DNA of 64,000 nt, taken from NCBI GenBank assembly GCA_963971305.1, contig OZ020308.1, forward strand, positions 17,765,092-17,829,091, given 5' to 3'. Position 1 is the stretch's first letter, and every line of letters starts with the position of its first letter. This stretch comes from Arcuatula senhousia (Eukaryota; Mollusca; Bivalvia; Mytilida; Mytilidae). This document shows, one piece after another, positions 36,031-49,149 of the stretch. A program made the translations under genes and the position numbers. The notes under the pieces are model-generated. The model had not been told where the DNA came from, searched no databases, and saw nothing but the letters and a program-made list of their open reading frames with translations.

Positions 36031-36620
36031 AGGCAAGCGCCAGCGAAGCCTTATGGAGTCTATAGAGTAGTGATGATTTTCGCGTTTTTTTTCCGTCTAG
36101 ACGGAGTGATTTTCCTGCATCCAGACTTGAATAAAATGCTTTATTTTCTATATTACTTTTCAATATTTGTAAACATGATATACACTTCTATAAATCTCAA
36201 TTTTTATTGGCATTTTATATGACCGGCACAAGTTTTATTTATTCATGACGAACTTTTTAGTTAAAGGCGATAGAATATACATTATGTATTCATCTATTGC
36301 TTGATTGGTTCGTATAAATATTTCTCTCATTTGATTGGTCAATGCATGGATTCAGATTCTAGCTTCACCATTCATAAAATCACTACAAAATACACATCAT
36401 TGGGACGAGTGCATTTTAATCGAAGGGGTGTTTCAATCGATACCGTTTTTACACTATACCTGTCTTGTGTGTGCAATTGTATTCATTTACTTTAAATTTG
36501 AGGGCATCTGCATGACTATCCTTTCTTCGCTCACCAAAATTAATAATTCGCAAACATTTTGAACGATATACTTTAACAGAGAATAAATCTATTATAGTTC
36601 TTATATATTTCGCTTGCCTT
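36031..36620. repeat. Repeat bounded by AGGCAAGCG inverted ends
   Basis: AGGCAAGCG at about 36032 is matched by CGCTTGCCT at about 36611. The interior is AT-rich with no convincing protein. A ccgtctagacggag palindrome lies near 36092. Confidence 0.45.
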
Positions 36621-36654
36621 TAAACGCTTTAGCGCTTTGATTTCATGTTTTTAT

Positions 36655-39050
36655 ACGACCGCAAAAAAATTTCGGACGTATAATGGTATGATGCTGTCAT
36701 CGTCTGCCTCTGCGTCTGCGTCGTTGTCTGTTAACTTTATTGTTCCCACAATAACTTGAGTGCTAGTAATCCGATTGCTATGAAATTTTACAATGATGTT
36801 CCTTACCATAAAAGGATGGATGGGATTGATTTTAAGGTTCCCCACTTTTTAGCTCACCTGGCCAAAGGCCATGTGAGCTTATGCCATCACTATGCGTCCG
36901 TCGTCGTCTGTTGTCGTCTGTCGTCCGTTAACAATTTCAAAAATCTTCTCCTCTGAAACCACTGAACCAATTTAACAGAAACTTGGCAGGAATGATATAT
37001 GACATGTTGGCAACAAACGATCCTCATTTTGAAATGCTTTGATAAAAAACATGGCCGCCGTTGCTAAAAATAGACTAGGGGGGTCAGACTACTGTTTTTG
37101 GCTTATAAATCAAAAAGTATAAGAGATAGAGGAAATCTGAGGCCACGCTACTGATTCAGCATCAAAAGCTCTACAAAAGTCTCCATTTGGTCAAAGTTGT
37201 CAGATGACCCCTTATAGGGGTTACGGCCCCTTAAAGGTGAAAAATAGCATTTTTTCATGTTTTTGGCCTACAGAATGAAAACTATTGCAGATAGAGATTA
37301 GCTGTTGCTTGCTTAAATGTTTAGCTCATTTAGCTCTACGAAAGTCTCCATAGGGTCGAAGTTGTCAGATGACCCCTTATAGGGGTTACGGCCCCTTAAA
37401 GGTGAAAAATAGCCACTTTTCATGTTTTTGGCCTACAGAATGAAAACTATTGCAGATATAGATTAGCTGTTGCTTGCTTAAATGTTAAGCTCATTTAGCT
37501 CTACGAAAGTCTCCATAGGGTCGAAGTTGTCAGATGACCCCTTATAGGGGTACGGCCCTTGAAAAATAGCGTTTTTTCATGTTTTTGTCCTACAGAATGG
37601 AAACTATTGCACATAGAGATTAGCTGTTGCTTGCTTAAATGTTCAGCTCATTTAGCTCTACAAAATTCTCCATAGGGTCCAAGTTGTCAGATGAACCCTT
37701 ATAGGGGTTACGGTCCATGAAAAATAGCGATTTGATTTTTCATGTTTTTGGCCTACAGAATGAAAACTATTGCAGATAGAGATTAGCTGTTGCTTGCTTA
37801 AATGTTCAGCTCATTTAGCTGTACAAAATTCTCCATAGGGTCGAAGTTGTCAGATGACCCCTTATAGGGGTTACGGCCCCTGAAAAAAGCGATTTTTAAT
37901 GTTTTTGGCCTACAGAATGAAAACTATTGCAGATAGAGATTAGTTGTTGCTTGCTTAAATGTTCAGCTCATATAGCTCTACAAAAGTCTCCATAGGGTCA
38001 AAGTTGTCAGATGACTCCTTATAGGGGTTATGGCCCCTTATAGGTGAAAAATGGTGTTTTTGGCCTATAGAATGAAAACTATTGCAGGTAGAGAAAAGCT
38101 GTTGCTTGCTTAAATGTTCAGCTCATTTAGCTCTACAAAAGTATAGGGTCAACATCAAGACCAGGTGAGCGATTCAGGCTCCTGGGAGCCTCTTGTTTAA
38201 TTTATAAATTAGTGGCCAAAAAGGGGCCGAAAATGCACTTTTTTGTTTTTTCCCACAATAACTTTTGTTCTGGTTAACCAAATGATGTGATATTTTACAA
38301 CAATGTTTCATACTATGAAAGGATGAATTGGATTGATTTTAGGGATCTACCCTTTATTCATTTATAAATTAGGGGCCCAAACGAGAAAAAAATTCAAATA
38401 TTTTATTTATTCTCACAATTAATTTTGGTTCTGGTTGGTCAATTGTAATGAAATGATATGCACTACCATTATAGCATAAATGGGATTGATTTTGGGGAAT
38501 CCCCTTTTTTTCATTCATTAGGGGCCAAAAAGGGGCAAAAAATTCAACTTTTTTATTTCTGGTCCAATTTTGAATTATTTTTTTTTGGAAGTTAACTCTT
38601 GTCAAGTGGTGGATAGAAAATGGAGGATTAACTATTGCTTTATCCCCCACCCCATTTTGGAAATAGGGGCCAAAAGGGGCAAAAATTGAAACTTTTTTAT
38701 TTATTGTCTGATTTCATTTTTTATTTGGCAAATAAATTCTTGTAGTGAATTAACAAAACTGAATGCTAATTTTGCAACACACACCCCCCCCCCACTAATT
38801 GCTGCATAGGACCAAAAGGAGGAAAAGTGAAAGATAGAAGATACCATTAATTTGGGGCCAAAAGGGGTAATGTATTTGTAACTGTAATTTATTTTAGTTT
38901 GCTTTTGAAAAAAAAAGAAAATTCTTCTGAATGTTGATGGATAGTCCACCAAAGGCTGCATGTGTTAAAAACCTTTGTCAGTCCACCATGGGCTGTGTGT
39001 GTCCAGATCAATTGACTATCCATATTGGGCCTAAAACGTACAGTGTTCGA
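36655..39050 (+). mobile_element. Hairpin-capped element E, interrupted by element D
   Basis: The hairpin near 36652-36684 pairs TATACGACCG with CGGACGTATA. A gtctgcctctgcgtctgcgt run follows, then cores of about 150 bp with cccacaataactt, atgaaattttacaa and gggattgatttt. It breaks at 36850 and resumes at 38198 (taatttataaattagtggcc). Decayed cores continue to about 39050. Confidence 0.6.
36851..38197 (+). mobile_element. Complete AGCTCACC-family element D, nested in E
   Basis: The hairpin at 36851-36879 pairs AGCTCACCTGGCC with GGCCATGTGAGCT around AAA. It is followed by a gtccgtcgtcgtctgttgtc run. About seven cores of 165-180 bp follow, with gttgtcagatgacccctta and gaaaactattgcagatagag. 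It ends gattcaggctcctgggagcc then TCTTGTT. No target duplication is visible. Confidence 0.75.
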
Positions 39051-39720
39051 CATGTATCATGCTGCGCTCGGCGAAGCTTTTTATTGGCTTATAGAATGAA
39101 AACTATGACAGATAGAGAAAAGTTGTTGCTTGCTTAAATGTTCAGCTCATTTAGCCCTACAAAAGTCTTTTTAGGGTCGAAGTTGTCAGATGACCCCTAA
39201 TAGGGGTTACAGCCCCTAAGATAACGATTTTTCCGATTTGGGCCTACGGCTACAGAATGTTTAGAAATTAGGGCCCAAAAGGGCCAAATATTCAAATGTT
39301 ATATTGGTTCCCATAATACAACTTGAGTCTGTTTCATATTTTTGGTCTATGGAATGAAAACTATAGCAGATAGAGAGAAGCTGTTGCTTGCTTAAATGTT
39401 CAGCTTATTTAGCTCTACAAAAGTCTCCATAGGGTCAAAGTTGTCAGATGTCCTCTTATAGGGGTTATGGCCCCTAAAATAACGATTTTTCATGATTTGG
39501 GGCTACGGCTACAGAATGTTAAGAAATTAGGGCCCTAAAGGGCCAAATATTCAAATGTTATATTGGTTCCCACAATACAACTTGAGTCTAGTTGACCAAT
39601 TGCTATGAAATTTTGACAATGAATAAGTTCTTTAATATTAGATCTTAGATGGGATCGATTTTGAAGGTCCCAAGGCTGTAACTACCATTCAGGCAAATGA
39701 GGCAATAGCATCACTTAAAC
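39051..39720. repeat. Decayed tandem cores
   Basis: Mixed, diverged units of the element D core (cttgcttaaatgttcagctc) and of the element E core (aggggccaaaaggggc-like). No termini are visible. Confidence 0.5.
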
Positions 39721-39727
39721 TTTTTTT

Positions 39728-39800
39728 GGCCCCGCCTCAACGCGGAGCGGGGACATAGAAATGCCGGTGTCCGTCTGTCCGTCCGCCACATTTTTTCGTA
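39728..39800 (+). mobile_element. Isolated hairpin and GTCC module
   Basis: The CCCCGC/GCGGGG stem (39730-39735 with 39747-39752) is followed by gtgtccgtctgtccgtccg. Tandem cores are not evident downstream, so this is probably a truncated element end. Confidence 0.55.
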
Positions 39801-40763
39801 ACAGTTTTCTCATCAACTATTAATCAGGGTCCCAAATGGTGGAATGTTTTTTCTTACCGCAAGCTTCATTTAAGCGTAATTCTAGAACTTACGATTAGAT
39901 AAAACTTTTTAAAAAAATCTTTGGGGTGTTTCTGAAGAAAGTCCAAAAACAATTAGTTTTCCTCTTCTTCTTTAATCACATGTACATTGTAGTTATGTTA
40001 GTTTCAGAATATTTTAAAGCACCAGATTTGTTGTTCTGCATAGTGGATATCCTTGATGTTGGATTTTGTTCTCCTTTCGATTTTTTAGTACAATTACCAA
40101 AATTTACTTTCTATTTAATACTTTTGTTTACGGCCTTCCAATTGGTTTGATTAAATGCTGCTGATGACCGGTACAGCATAACCAAATTGACTGATTTGTG
40201 CCCATTTATTGATTAATATTTTAATTTGTATATTTATAGAATATACAGGTCTATGGTATTTTGTATTTGTTTTCTTTTATAAACCAGTCATGCTTGTGTA
40301 TTATGAACAAACAGCCGGTTTCTACTTATAAATGAAAACATGGTAGAGTCATGCATACGTTATGAAATACTTTTACGCCCTGCAATAAATGCCTCGGCTG
40401 AAAAAAAAACTGACATCCAGGTTATTGTCTTGAAATTTGGACTGTCCAACAATAGCATCTACTTTAATTATAAGCCTTTTATGATGTTTCCTTATAAATT
40501 GAGACGGGAAGAAATACCAAAGAGATATTCGAGTATCAAAAGTCGAAATAACAAAGATATACTAGGATGGTCTTATTACTCTGATGACAAATTAAAGATA
40601 CTATGAAGAAATTAGCATCGAAAACTGAAATAAAAAGAGAAGTGAACTCAAGTGCCATGGAGGGTAAGCAGTGTCTGCAACATCTGTCGCGTTGTCAATT
40701 ATGCGTTAAAGGTTTCTCAACTTACTGCATCAGCATCCCTCTGCGATATCAAAATTCCATGTT
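39801..40763. repeat. Gene-free, with a dispersed-repeat fragment
   Basis: Open frames at 39926-40150 and 40340-40606 show no recognisable family. About 40630-40710 matches part of the repeat at 11640-11740. Confidence 0.35.
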
Positions 40764-41325
40764 ATACCCCCACTCGTAAGAGAGGGAGCTATATTGCAAT
40801 CACCTTGTCCGTCCGTAACAAACGTTCGTAACAGATTTCTCAGCTTCTACTGAAGGGATTGATTTCAAATTTGGTATAAAGCTTTATCATGATGAGTTGT
40901 ATCGTGCCTCCCCTTTCCAGGTCAGTCGCGCATCCACTTCCTGTTTTTCTGATCCGACTTACATTTTTAAGGGTAAAAAAATACAATTTTTCGTAACATA
41001 TTTCTTGGCTTAGATACAAAAGGGATTGATTTTAAATTTGGTATGCAGCTTAACCATGATGAGTTTTATCGTGCCTCCCCTTTCCAGGTCAGTGGGGCAT
41101 CCACTTCCGTTTTCTGATCCGACTAAGACTTGTTCAAGGGTAAAAAAAAAATCGTAACGGATTTCTCAGCTTCTTTAAAAGGGATTGATTTCAAATTTGG
41201 TATACAGCTTAATCATGATGAGTTGTATCGTGTATTCCCTTTCCAGGTCAGTGGCGCATCAACTTACTGTTTCCTGAGTGGCCGAGTGAGGCTATCCTTA
41301 GCACGACTAAGTGCAACCCCTTGTT
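40764..41325 (+). mobile_element. Second copy of the ATACCCCCACTC family
   Basis: The hairpin at 40764-40792 and a short gtccgtccg are followed by about three cores with ttctcagcttctactgaagg and ggtataaagctttatcatga. The end gcaaccccTTGTT matches that of 18624-19372. Confidence 0.7.
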
Positions 41326-41780
41326 TTTCTTAAAACACGATGTCCAATTTCTTGGCCAAATTCGACCTAAGAGCGACGTAACTATGATAGCTGTTTTGGA
41401 GCTAACGGAATATAATAATAAAAATTACAGGACTTATATAGCGCCTTTATAATTGAACAACTAGTCTACTCTAAGCGCTTTAAGTTACCTGTCCAACGTG
41501 AGGTATTTAAATGGTCTATAATGATCCTTAAGACCACGGTCTTATTGGATATCCGCACGCATGTTTCTGTTCCCGAAACAAAATATCCCCGAAAATTTCA
41601 AAATGGATGAGATACATAATATTTTACGAAAGAAGGTTAAAAAACAGAAGAAAAGAGCATTTGGGCACAAAAAAACAACATATACTCAACCAGGAGAGTT
41701 GCCTTAAGACATCAGTACAAGAAAGAGAGATGTTTGTACGTGTTTTCTGAAATCATGATATTATAATACATTCATCAGAT
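41326..41780. other. Gene-free interval
   Basis: It contains a gacttatatagcgcctttat / ctaagcgcttt motif pair of a dispersed type. No other feature was seen. Confidence 0.35.
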
Positions 41781-42040
41781 CATGTTCATGAATTCTAGAC
41801 ACTTCGACACCAAGACAAATCGGCACCTGGATAGATCGGCACCTACTTTGGACAGTTCGACACCGAGACAAATCGACACCTGGACATATCGGCATCTTAT
41901 TTGGCCACTTCGGCACCCATGATTTATATAATGATTCAGGGATGGAAAAGTATAATTTAAAGCTAATAAAGTATAATATATGTTGGCATATATCTGGAAT
42001 TTCGTAGCTGTATACGTAAAGACACTTTGTTTATAATTTT

Positions 42041-42893
42041 GGCACAGGATACGGTTACGGCAAATTTGGGCAAAACCGTAACAATAAGAAATTCTTATTG
42101 TTACGGCAAAGACGAAAATCGGGAACGGATGACGGGACGGAGACCGAATCATTTACGACCGTAACAATAAGAATTTTCTTATTGTTACGACACTTATTAT
42201 TACGGCAAATACATATAGGTCCATGTAGTGAAGATATGAAATAAAGAGTTGCATTTTTAAAAAATAATTTATGCAATCCAAGTGGACAAAAAATTCTAAC
42301 AATCTAATATCACTCAAAGTTATTTTGATAACTTATTGTGTAAGAAATAATTTCTTACGTTTGTGATATTCAATAACCTGTGATATTTCTTCCAGGTCCC
42401 TATTGGTTTTTAGGGGAAAATATTTTATGGATAATATTTGAATTTCATAACTACATGATTTGACATATTATTAAATGATATCCAGCATTTAATCATGACT
42501 TCGGAAGATATTTCATCTGGGAGAAATAAACCGTTACACATTGTTTACAATCTAAGTGTTAGATAATTCTTAAGAGTTCTCTTTAGCCGGAAAACTCACT
42601 ACCGCAAAATGTTTTATTCAACAGCTGAATTTATTCTTTAATTGTTAATTAATTAAATTATTATTATTAATAGCGAAAGAAGTTAACTATAAAATATCTT
42701 ATCTTTGGTAAATTTCTAATGCCAATTATATCGTCCATGCCGTAAGAATAAGTGCCGTAATAATAAGAAAATTTTTATTGTTACGGTCATAAATGATTCG
42801 GTGTCCGTCCCGTCATCCGTTCCCGATTTCGTCTTTGCCGTAACAATAAGAATTTCTTATTGTTACGGTTTTGCCGTAATCGTATCCTGTGCC
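42041..42893. mobile_element. Mutator-like foldback element with 9-bp target duplication
   Basis: TATAATTTT flanks both ends (42032-42040 and 42894-42902). Long terminal inverted repeats (42041-42208 and 42738-42893) begin GGCACAGGATACG and are nearly identical apart from a short indel. Each arm contains near-perfect palindromes of ccgtaacaataagaa with ttcttattgttacgg. The central about 530 bp is AT-rich and non-coding. Long TIRs with a 9-bp duplication are typical of MULEs. Confidence 0.85.
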
Positions 42894-43489
42894 TATAATT
42901 TTTGTTGTTGCAATGCTTCATTTTTAGTTTCATCAGTGTTTGTGATCTATGTTTTATTGTATTTTTTTCATTAAAATACTTTTGCAATTCTATTGAGTGT
43001 TGTTCATGTGTTCTTTCATATTTTGTATTGTTCTTAATGTTTCTTTTTGTTTTGCTTCTCTTATATATATATATATTTGAATTGTTATTTCTTCCCCAAA
43101 TCTGTTTTTTTTTACTTTTCATTTTGTTATTATGTTTTTATTTTATGCATAAATAAATTAAAACTACAATAAAACAATTAAATAACGTGGCTTCATTAAC
43201 TGAATTACAATTTTAATATTTAAAGGATATAATAATCCAAATTAGTGGTATTTACTTTAATTAATAACTGATTGGCAAGATTCAGACAGTTTAATTACCT
43301 TCATATTTAATCCATTTAACAACCAAGAAGCAAAACATATCATTATGTTAATTAGATTAACTACCATGATAAATCACAAAATATTAATGAGTGATAATTG
43401 AATTATGATGAAAACATACTTAAAATTCGATTGGGCATTTTTATATTACGCAGCGATATCAAGGTAACCCGAATAATACAGTCGTTATA

Positions 43490-43980
43490 TTTCGCTCTTT
43501 ACAGTCGGTATATTAACCGAAGTATGCAAAGACGGATAGGGCTTGGATCATTCGAGTTAATATCAAGGTAGTTCTTTATGACAAAGTTTACAGTTTTAGG
43601 ACTTTTCATCTCAAAATACCAGCGGGTTCCGCTCATCAAATTCAGATCTACAAAATTGTCAATTAGGTCGAAATTATCAGATGACCCCTTATAGGGGTAT
43701 TGGCCCCTTAAACGCCAAAAATAGTGGTTTAAAATAGTGAGTGTTCTCTGACCAATATTTCTAAAGTTCTCTCTCTTGCTTTGACAACAATGAAAGAGTT
43801 CATCATTTGATACTAGCTGTAACATTTTTTTTGAAATAGTGGCGTAAATCATTTTTGGAGTGTCAAAAGTTCTCTTGATGTTTTGATAAGTATAAAAGCT
43901 GAGCATCTGATGTTGGGTATACAGACAGTTTAGGTTATGTTTTTCGCAACTGTCACCATCCCATGTGACCATGACCCCTT
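43490..43980. other. Uncertain 157-codon open frame on minus strand
   Basis: A frame runs from 43972 to 43499 on the minus strand. Its middle overlaps a tandem-core fragment (atgaccccttataggggtat at about 43680), so at least part is chance. A stretch reading GTRWYFEMKSPKTVNFVIKN could be a protein remnant; I cannot name it. Confidence 0.3.
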
Positions 43981-44279
43981 TTTAAGCTCCAGTGAGTTGG
44001 TGAATTTAGGTATTTATCAGGTCGTAAACTTTTTTGTAATACTTGTTTGTCAATGAATTGCTTGAAAAGAATAATAGCTAGGCATCTGATATTAGGTATG
44101 CATACACTTTTTGTGTATCAAGAAATGAAAGCTTAGGTAGTTGGCTTTAGTGATGGTACAGGAAGGCGAGACATACTTTTAGTGGCCACACTTGTTCTAC
44201 TTTGTATACAAATCTTTCTCATAATTCTAATTAAAAACAAATTTGAATAGTTAGTTAAATGGTTCTCTTCTCTGATAAA

Positions 44280-44960
44280 TCTAAAAGTGATTACATCTGT
44301 TGTAAAGTTTCAAGAGTATTGGGTAAATCGTTTTTCAGTAACGAGACCCATAAAGACCCATGTTAGTTGGACTGACGTAGAAATGATTACTACACTTAAC
44401 TTTCGTTTAGATAGTATTTACCTACGTTTTGGAGAACAAATATATCGCCAAGTTATTGGTATTCTGATGGGAACCAATTAAACCCCATTTATAGCAGATC
44501 TTTTTTATATTGTTATGAATCACAAATTATGGCCAAACTACAAAAAGACAAAAACAAACACCAACTTATCGACATTTTTAGCAATACTAACAGATACTTA
44601 TATGAAACCCAATTTTTCTATCCTAAAGAATTAACTCTTAATAAATCCAACTCGACCGGCGATAGATGTCCATCTTTGGATATATATTTAAATATTGCCA
44701 ATGGAAAATTGCACACTAAAGTCTATGATAAACGTGATGACTTGTCTTTCCCAATTATAAATTTCCTTTTTCTTGAAGGTGGTGTACCTCTTATGGAGTG
44801 TACATTTCACAGTTAGTAATGCAGTGGTGTTCCTGATTTTAATGACAAAAACCGTTTCATTACAGAAAAAAATACAAAAACAAGGTTATCGATACCAAAA
44901 ATTAGTCAAATCTTCTACTAAATTCGTTCATAAATATGGGTATCTTATTGAAAAAAGATA
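44280..44960 (+). pseudogene. Penelope-like reverse transcriptase remnant
   Basis: Contains the YRQVIGILMGTN motif, then a stop where related proteins read on into APLIADLF. After a frame change come YPKELTLNKSN, CPSLDIYLNIANGKLHTKVY and DKRDDLSFPIINF. The catalytic segment that should follow RYL (YLDD type) is deleted: RYL runs directly into YETQFFYPKEL. A KQGYRYQKLVK tail is in another frame. It is inactive. Confidence 0.75.
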
Positions 44961-45429
44961 ACTGTACACGTCTTTTTTTTTATTGTAAAAGGAATACCAC
45001 ATCCCGAATTCTATGGAAATGTAGTTTATAAGTCGAGTAAATTCAAAATCAATTCTCTTGACATGGTAATTTGGCTTAAATAAAATTTTAAAAAAGTGTG
45101 TTTTTTTTTTATTAAAAATGCATATTTTCTCCAAAATGATGTACAAAACTCATGTACACAATTATTTTTCCGTTGGGTGCCGAAGTGTCCAAATCCAGGT
45201 GCCGAAATGTCCCGATGCCGAACTGTCTTGGTGTCGAATTGTCTAAATATGTAGATGCCGAAATGTCCAGGTGCCGGAATGTCCTGATACCATGTTCATG
45301 ACATTTACTTAATACGCCTTTTTTTATGAAAGCATCACATATTCATGCTATTTGTGAATGTAATTTGCAGAGACTGCTCAACAATATGAATCAGAACTTT
45401 ATGCTGTGTATGATACAACGTAAAGCCAG

Positions 45430-48400
45430 GCAAACAGGTCATTAATATTCACAAAAAAATCCATGGACCCTTCTATCCCTTTGTCATGTTTGTAATGAAT
45501 TTGCCTTTATTGTAAAGGCCATGGTCTTACTTTACTGTTCTTTTTATCCATTAAACCATGGACCCTCCTATTCTTCCATAACAACCCATGGTTTTATCTG
45601 ACTGTTAGAGTTTATATTCATCTAAGACCATGGACCTTCCGATTCCCAATATCAGGCATAAGACCATGGACCCTCCTAATTCCCATAGCAGGCGGTGGTC
45701 TTATTCTCACGTTTTTAGTCATATCCCTGATATCCATAAGGCCATGGACCCAGCTATTCTTTCATAACAACCCATGGTCATATCTGACAGTTTTTTATCC
45801 GTAAGACCATGGGCCCTCCTATTCTTACACAACATGCACAACAACCCATGCTTTTAACTGACATTCATTATCCAAGAGACCATGGACCCTCCTATCCCCA
45901 ATAACAGGCCATGGTCTTATTTTTCCATTTTCAGTAATTAGACCAAGGACCGACCCTCCCATTCCTCCATAACATCACATGGTCTTATCTGACAGTTTAT
46001 ATCCATAAGACCATGGACATTCCTATGCTATAAAAGGCCATGGACCATGGACCCTCCTAATTCCCATAGCAGGCGGTGGTCTTATTCTCACATTTTTAGT
46101 AATATCCCTGATATCCATAAGGCCATGGACCCAGCTATTCTTTCATAACAACCCATGGTCTTATCTGACAGTTTTTTATCCGTAAGACCATGGGCCCTCC
46201 TATTCTTACACAACATGCACAACAACCCATGCTTTTAACTGACATTCATTATCCAAGAGACCATGGACCCTCCTATCCCCAATAACAGGCCATGGTCTTA
46301 TTTTTCCATTTTCAGTAATTAGACCAAGGACCGACCCTCCCATTCCTCCATAACATCACATGGTCTTATCTGACAGTTTATATCCATAAGACCATGGACA
46401 TTCCTATGCTATAAAAGGCCATGGACCATGGACCCTCCTAATTTCCATAACAGGCCATGGTCTTATTTTCCCATTTTCAGTCATCAGGCCATGCATGGAC
46501 CATGCTATTCCTCCATAACAACCCATGGTCTTATTTGACAGTTTATATCCATAAGACCATGGACCTTCCTATGCTATAATAGGCCATGGACCATGGACTC
46601 TCCTATTTCCAATAACAGGCCATGGTGTTATTTTCCCATTTTTAGTCATAAGACCATAGACCCTCCTATCCCCCATAACAGGCCATGGACCCTGCCTTGA
46701 TCCCATAACAGGCCATGGTCCTATTTACCCATTTTCAGTCATAAGACCATGGACCCTCCTATCCCCATATCAGGCCATGGACCATTCTAATTCCCATAAC
46801 AGGCCATGGTCTTATTTTCCCATTTTCAATCATAAGACCCTGGGCCCTCCTATCCCCCATAACAGGCCATGGACCCTCCTTGATCACATAAGAGGCCATG
46901 GTCTTTTTACCCATTTTCAATCATAAGACCCTGGGCCCTCCTATCCCCCATAACAGGCCATGGACTCTCCTTGATCACATAACAGGCCATATGGTCTTAT
47001 TTACCCGTTTTCAATCATAAGACACTGGGCCCTCCTATCCCCCATACCAGGCCATGGACCATGGACCCTCATATCCCCATATCAGGCCATGGACCATTCT
47101 AATTCCCATAACAGGTCATGGTCTTATTTTCCCATTTTCAGTCATAAGACCATGGACCCTCCTATCCCCCATAACAAGCCATGGACCATGGACCCTCCTT
47201 ATTCCCATAATAGGCCAAGGTCTTATTTACCCATTTTCAGTCATAAGACCATGGACCCTCCTATCCCCCATAACAGCCCATCGACCATGGACCCTCCTTA
47301 TTCCCATAACAGGCTATGGTCTTCCCCATATTAGGCCATGGACCATGAACCATTCTAATTGCCATAACAGGCCATGGTCTTATTTACCCGTTTTCAGTCA
47401 TAAGACCATGACCCTCCTATCCCCATAACAGGCCATGGACCATGGACTCTCCTTATTCCCATAACTAGTCAAGGTCTTATTCACCCATTTTCAGTCATAA
47501 GACCATGGACCCTCCTATCCCCATATCAGACCATGGATCATTCTAATTCCCAGAACAGACCATGGTCTTATTTTCCCATTTTCAGTCATAAGGCCATGGA
47601 CTCTCATATCCCCCATAACAGGCCATGGACCATGGACCATGGACCCTCCTCATTCCCATAACTAGTCAAGGTCTTATTCACCCATTTTCAGTCATAAGAC
47701 CATGGACCCTCCTATCCCCATATCAGACCATGGATCATTCTAATTCCCAGAACAGGCCATGGTCTTATTTACCCATTTTCAGTCAAGACCATGGACCCTC
47801 TATCCTCACAAAACATGCCATGCTCTTATTTGAATGTTATCAACCATGAACCCATGAACCCCTCTATCCTCTCAAAACATGCCATGGTCTTTTTAGCCTG
47901 TAATCCACCATAAGACCATGGACCCCTCTATTTTCTTATAACATGCCATGGTCTAAATTGACTGTTATCATCTATAAGACCATGAAGAAGACCCTGGACC
48001 TGTCTTTTTTCTATCATATGCCATTGTCTTATCCAACTTTTATCAACTATAAGACCATGGACCCTTCTGTCCTCTTACAACATGTCATGGTTCTATTTGA
48101 CTGTTTTCAGACATAAGACCATTGAACCCTCTATCCACTTATTACATGTCATGGTCTTATTTGACTGTTATCAGCCATAAGACCGTGAACCCCTCTATCC
48201 TTCCAAAACATGCCATGGTCTTATTTGACTGTTTTCTTCCATAAGACCAAGAGCCCCTCTATCCTCTTATTATATGCCATGGTCTTAACTGACTTTTATC
48301 ATCTATTAGACCATGGACCCCTCTATTTCTCCATTACATGCCATGGTCTTATCTAACTGTTTTCATCCATGTAACCATGAACCCCTCTTCCTATTATAAC

Positions 48401-48830
48401 ATGTCATGGTCCTATTCAACTGCTACATCCATAAGACCATGTGTTACGCCACAAGACCATGAACCCCTCTATCACTCCATAATGTACCATGGTCTTATTT
48501 GACTGTTTTCTTCCGTAAGACCAAAAGCCCTTCTATCCTCTTATAATATGCCATGGTCTTAATTGACTGTTATCATCTACATGTATAAGACTCGACCCCT
48601 TTATTTCTCCATTTAGATGTCATGGTGTTATCCAACCTAGATAAACTATAAGACCATGGACCCCTCTATCCTCTTATAGCATATCATGGTCATATCTAAC
48701 TGTTATCATTCATAAGACCATAGAGATTTCTATCACTCCATCATCATGATCATGACATTGTCTCATTTGAATGTTTTAGCATCCCTAAGAGCATGAATTC
48801 CTCCATCTATCCATAGCATGTCATAGTCTT
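45430..48830. repeat. CCATGG satellite, units of about 60-65 bp
   Basis: About 3.4 kb of tandem units with ataagaccatggaccctcct and caggccatggtcttattt, so each unit carries the dyad AAGACCATGG / CCATGGTCTT. A block of about 380 bp is duplicated nearly exactly (from about 45662 to 46043). Proline/histidine-rich open frames here come from the repeat. Confidence 0.9.
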
Positions 48831-49055
48831 AACTTACTTAAGCTATTTGATCCCTTTGTTTATTCAAATCATGTTGTAATGGTTTCTAGTGATCCATAAG
48901 AGCATGAATTGCTCTATCCATTTATAATATGCATTAATTTGTTGTTAATTGTCAATTAAGATCAACATGATCAATTAGAACAGTAAATCTATTTTTTGCT
49001 TCTTTTGACAATTTTTGAGAAAATTTTACTGATCATTCTGATACAGGATGATTAT

Positions 49056-49148
49056 GAATTAAAACATGCAACCGAAGAGTAAATAAGAATTAAAACATGC
49101 AACCGAAGAGTAAATAAGAATTAAAACATGCAACCGAAGAGTAAATAA
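49056..49148. repeat. 31-bp tandem repeat, three copies
   Basis: Three near-identical units of gaattaaaacatgcaaccga plus agagtaaataa. Confidence 0.85.
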
Positions 49149-49149
49149 A

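Larger units (their letters stand above)
41781..45301. mobile_element. 3.5-kb element with 11-bp direct repeats and arrayed inverted arms
   Basis: CATGTTCATGA occurs at 41781-41791 and again, in the same orientation, at 45291-45301, a likely target duplication. Just inside, at about 41795-41930 and 45171-45290, are inverted arms made of repeated gacacttcggcacctgg-like units. The interior carries a 9-bp-TSD foldback element and a broken reverse transcriptase, both probably later arrivals. No transposase was found. Confidence 0.65.

Noticed and set aside
47054..47849. Proline- and histidine-rich open frames
   Set aside because: They arise from the CCATGG satellite and shift frame between units.
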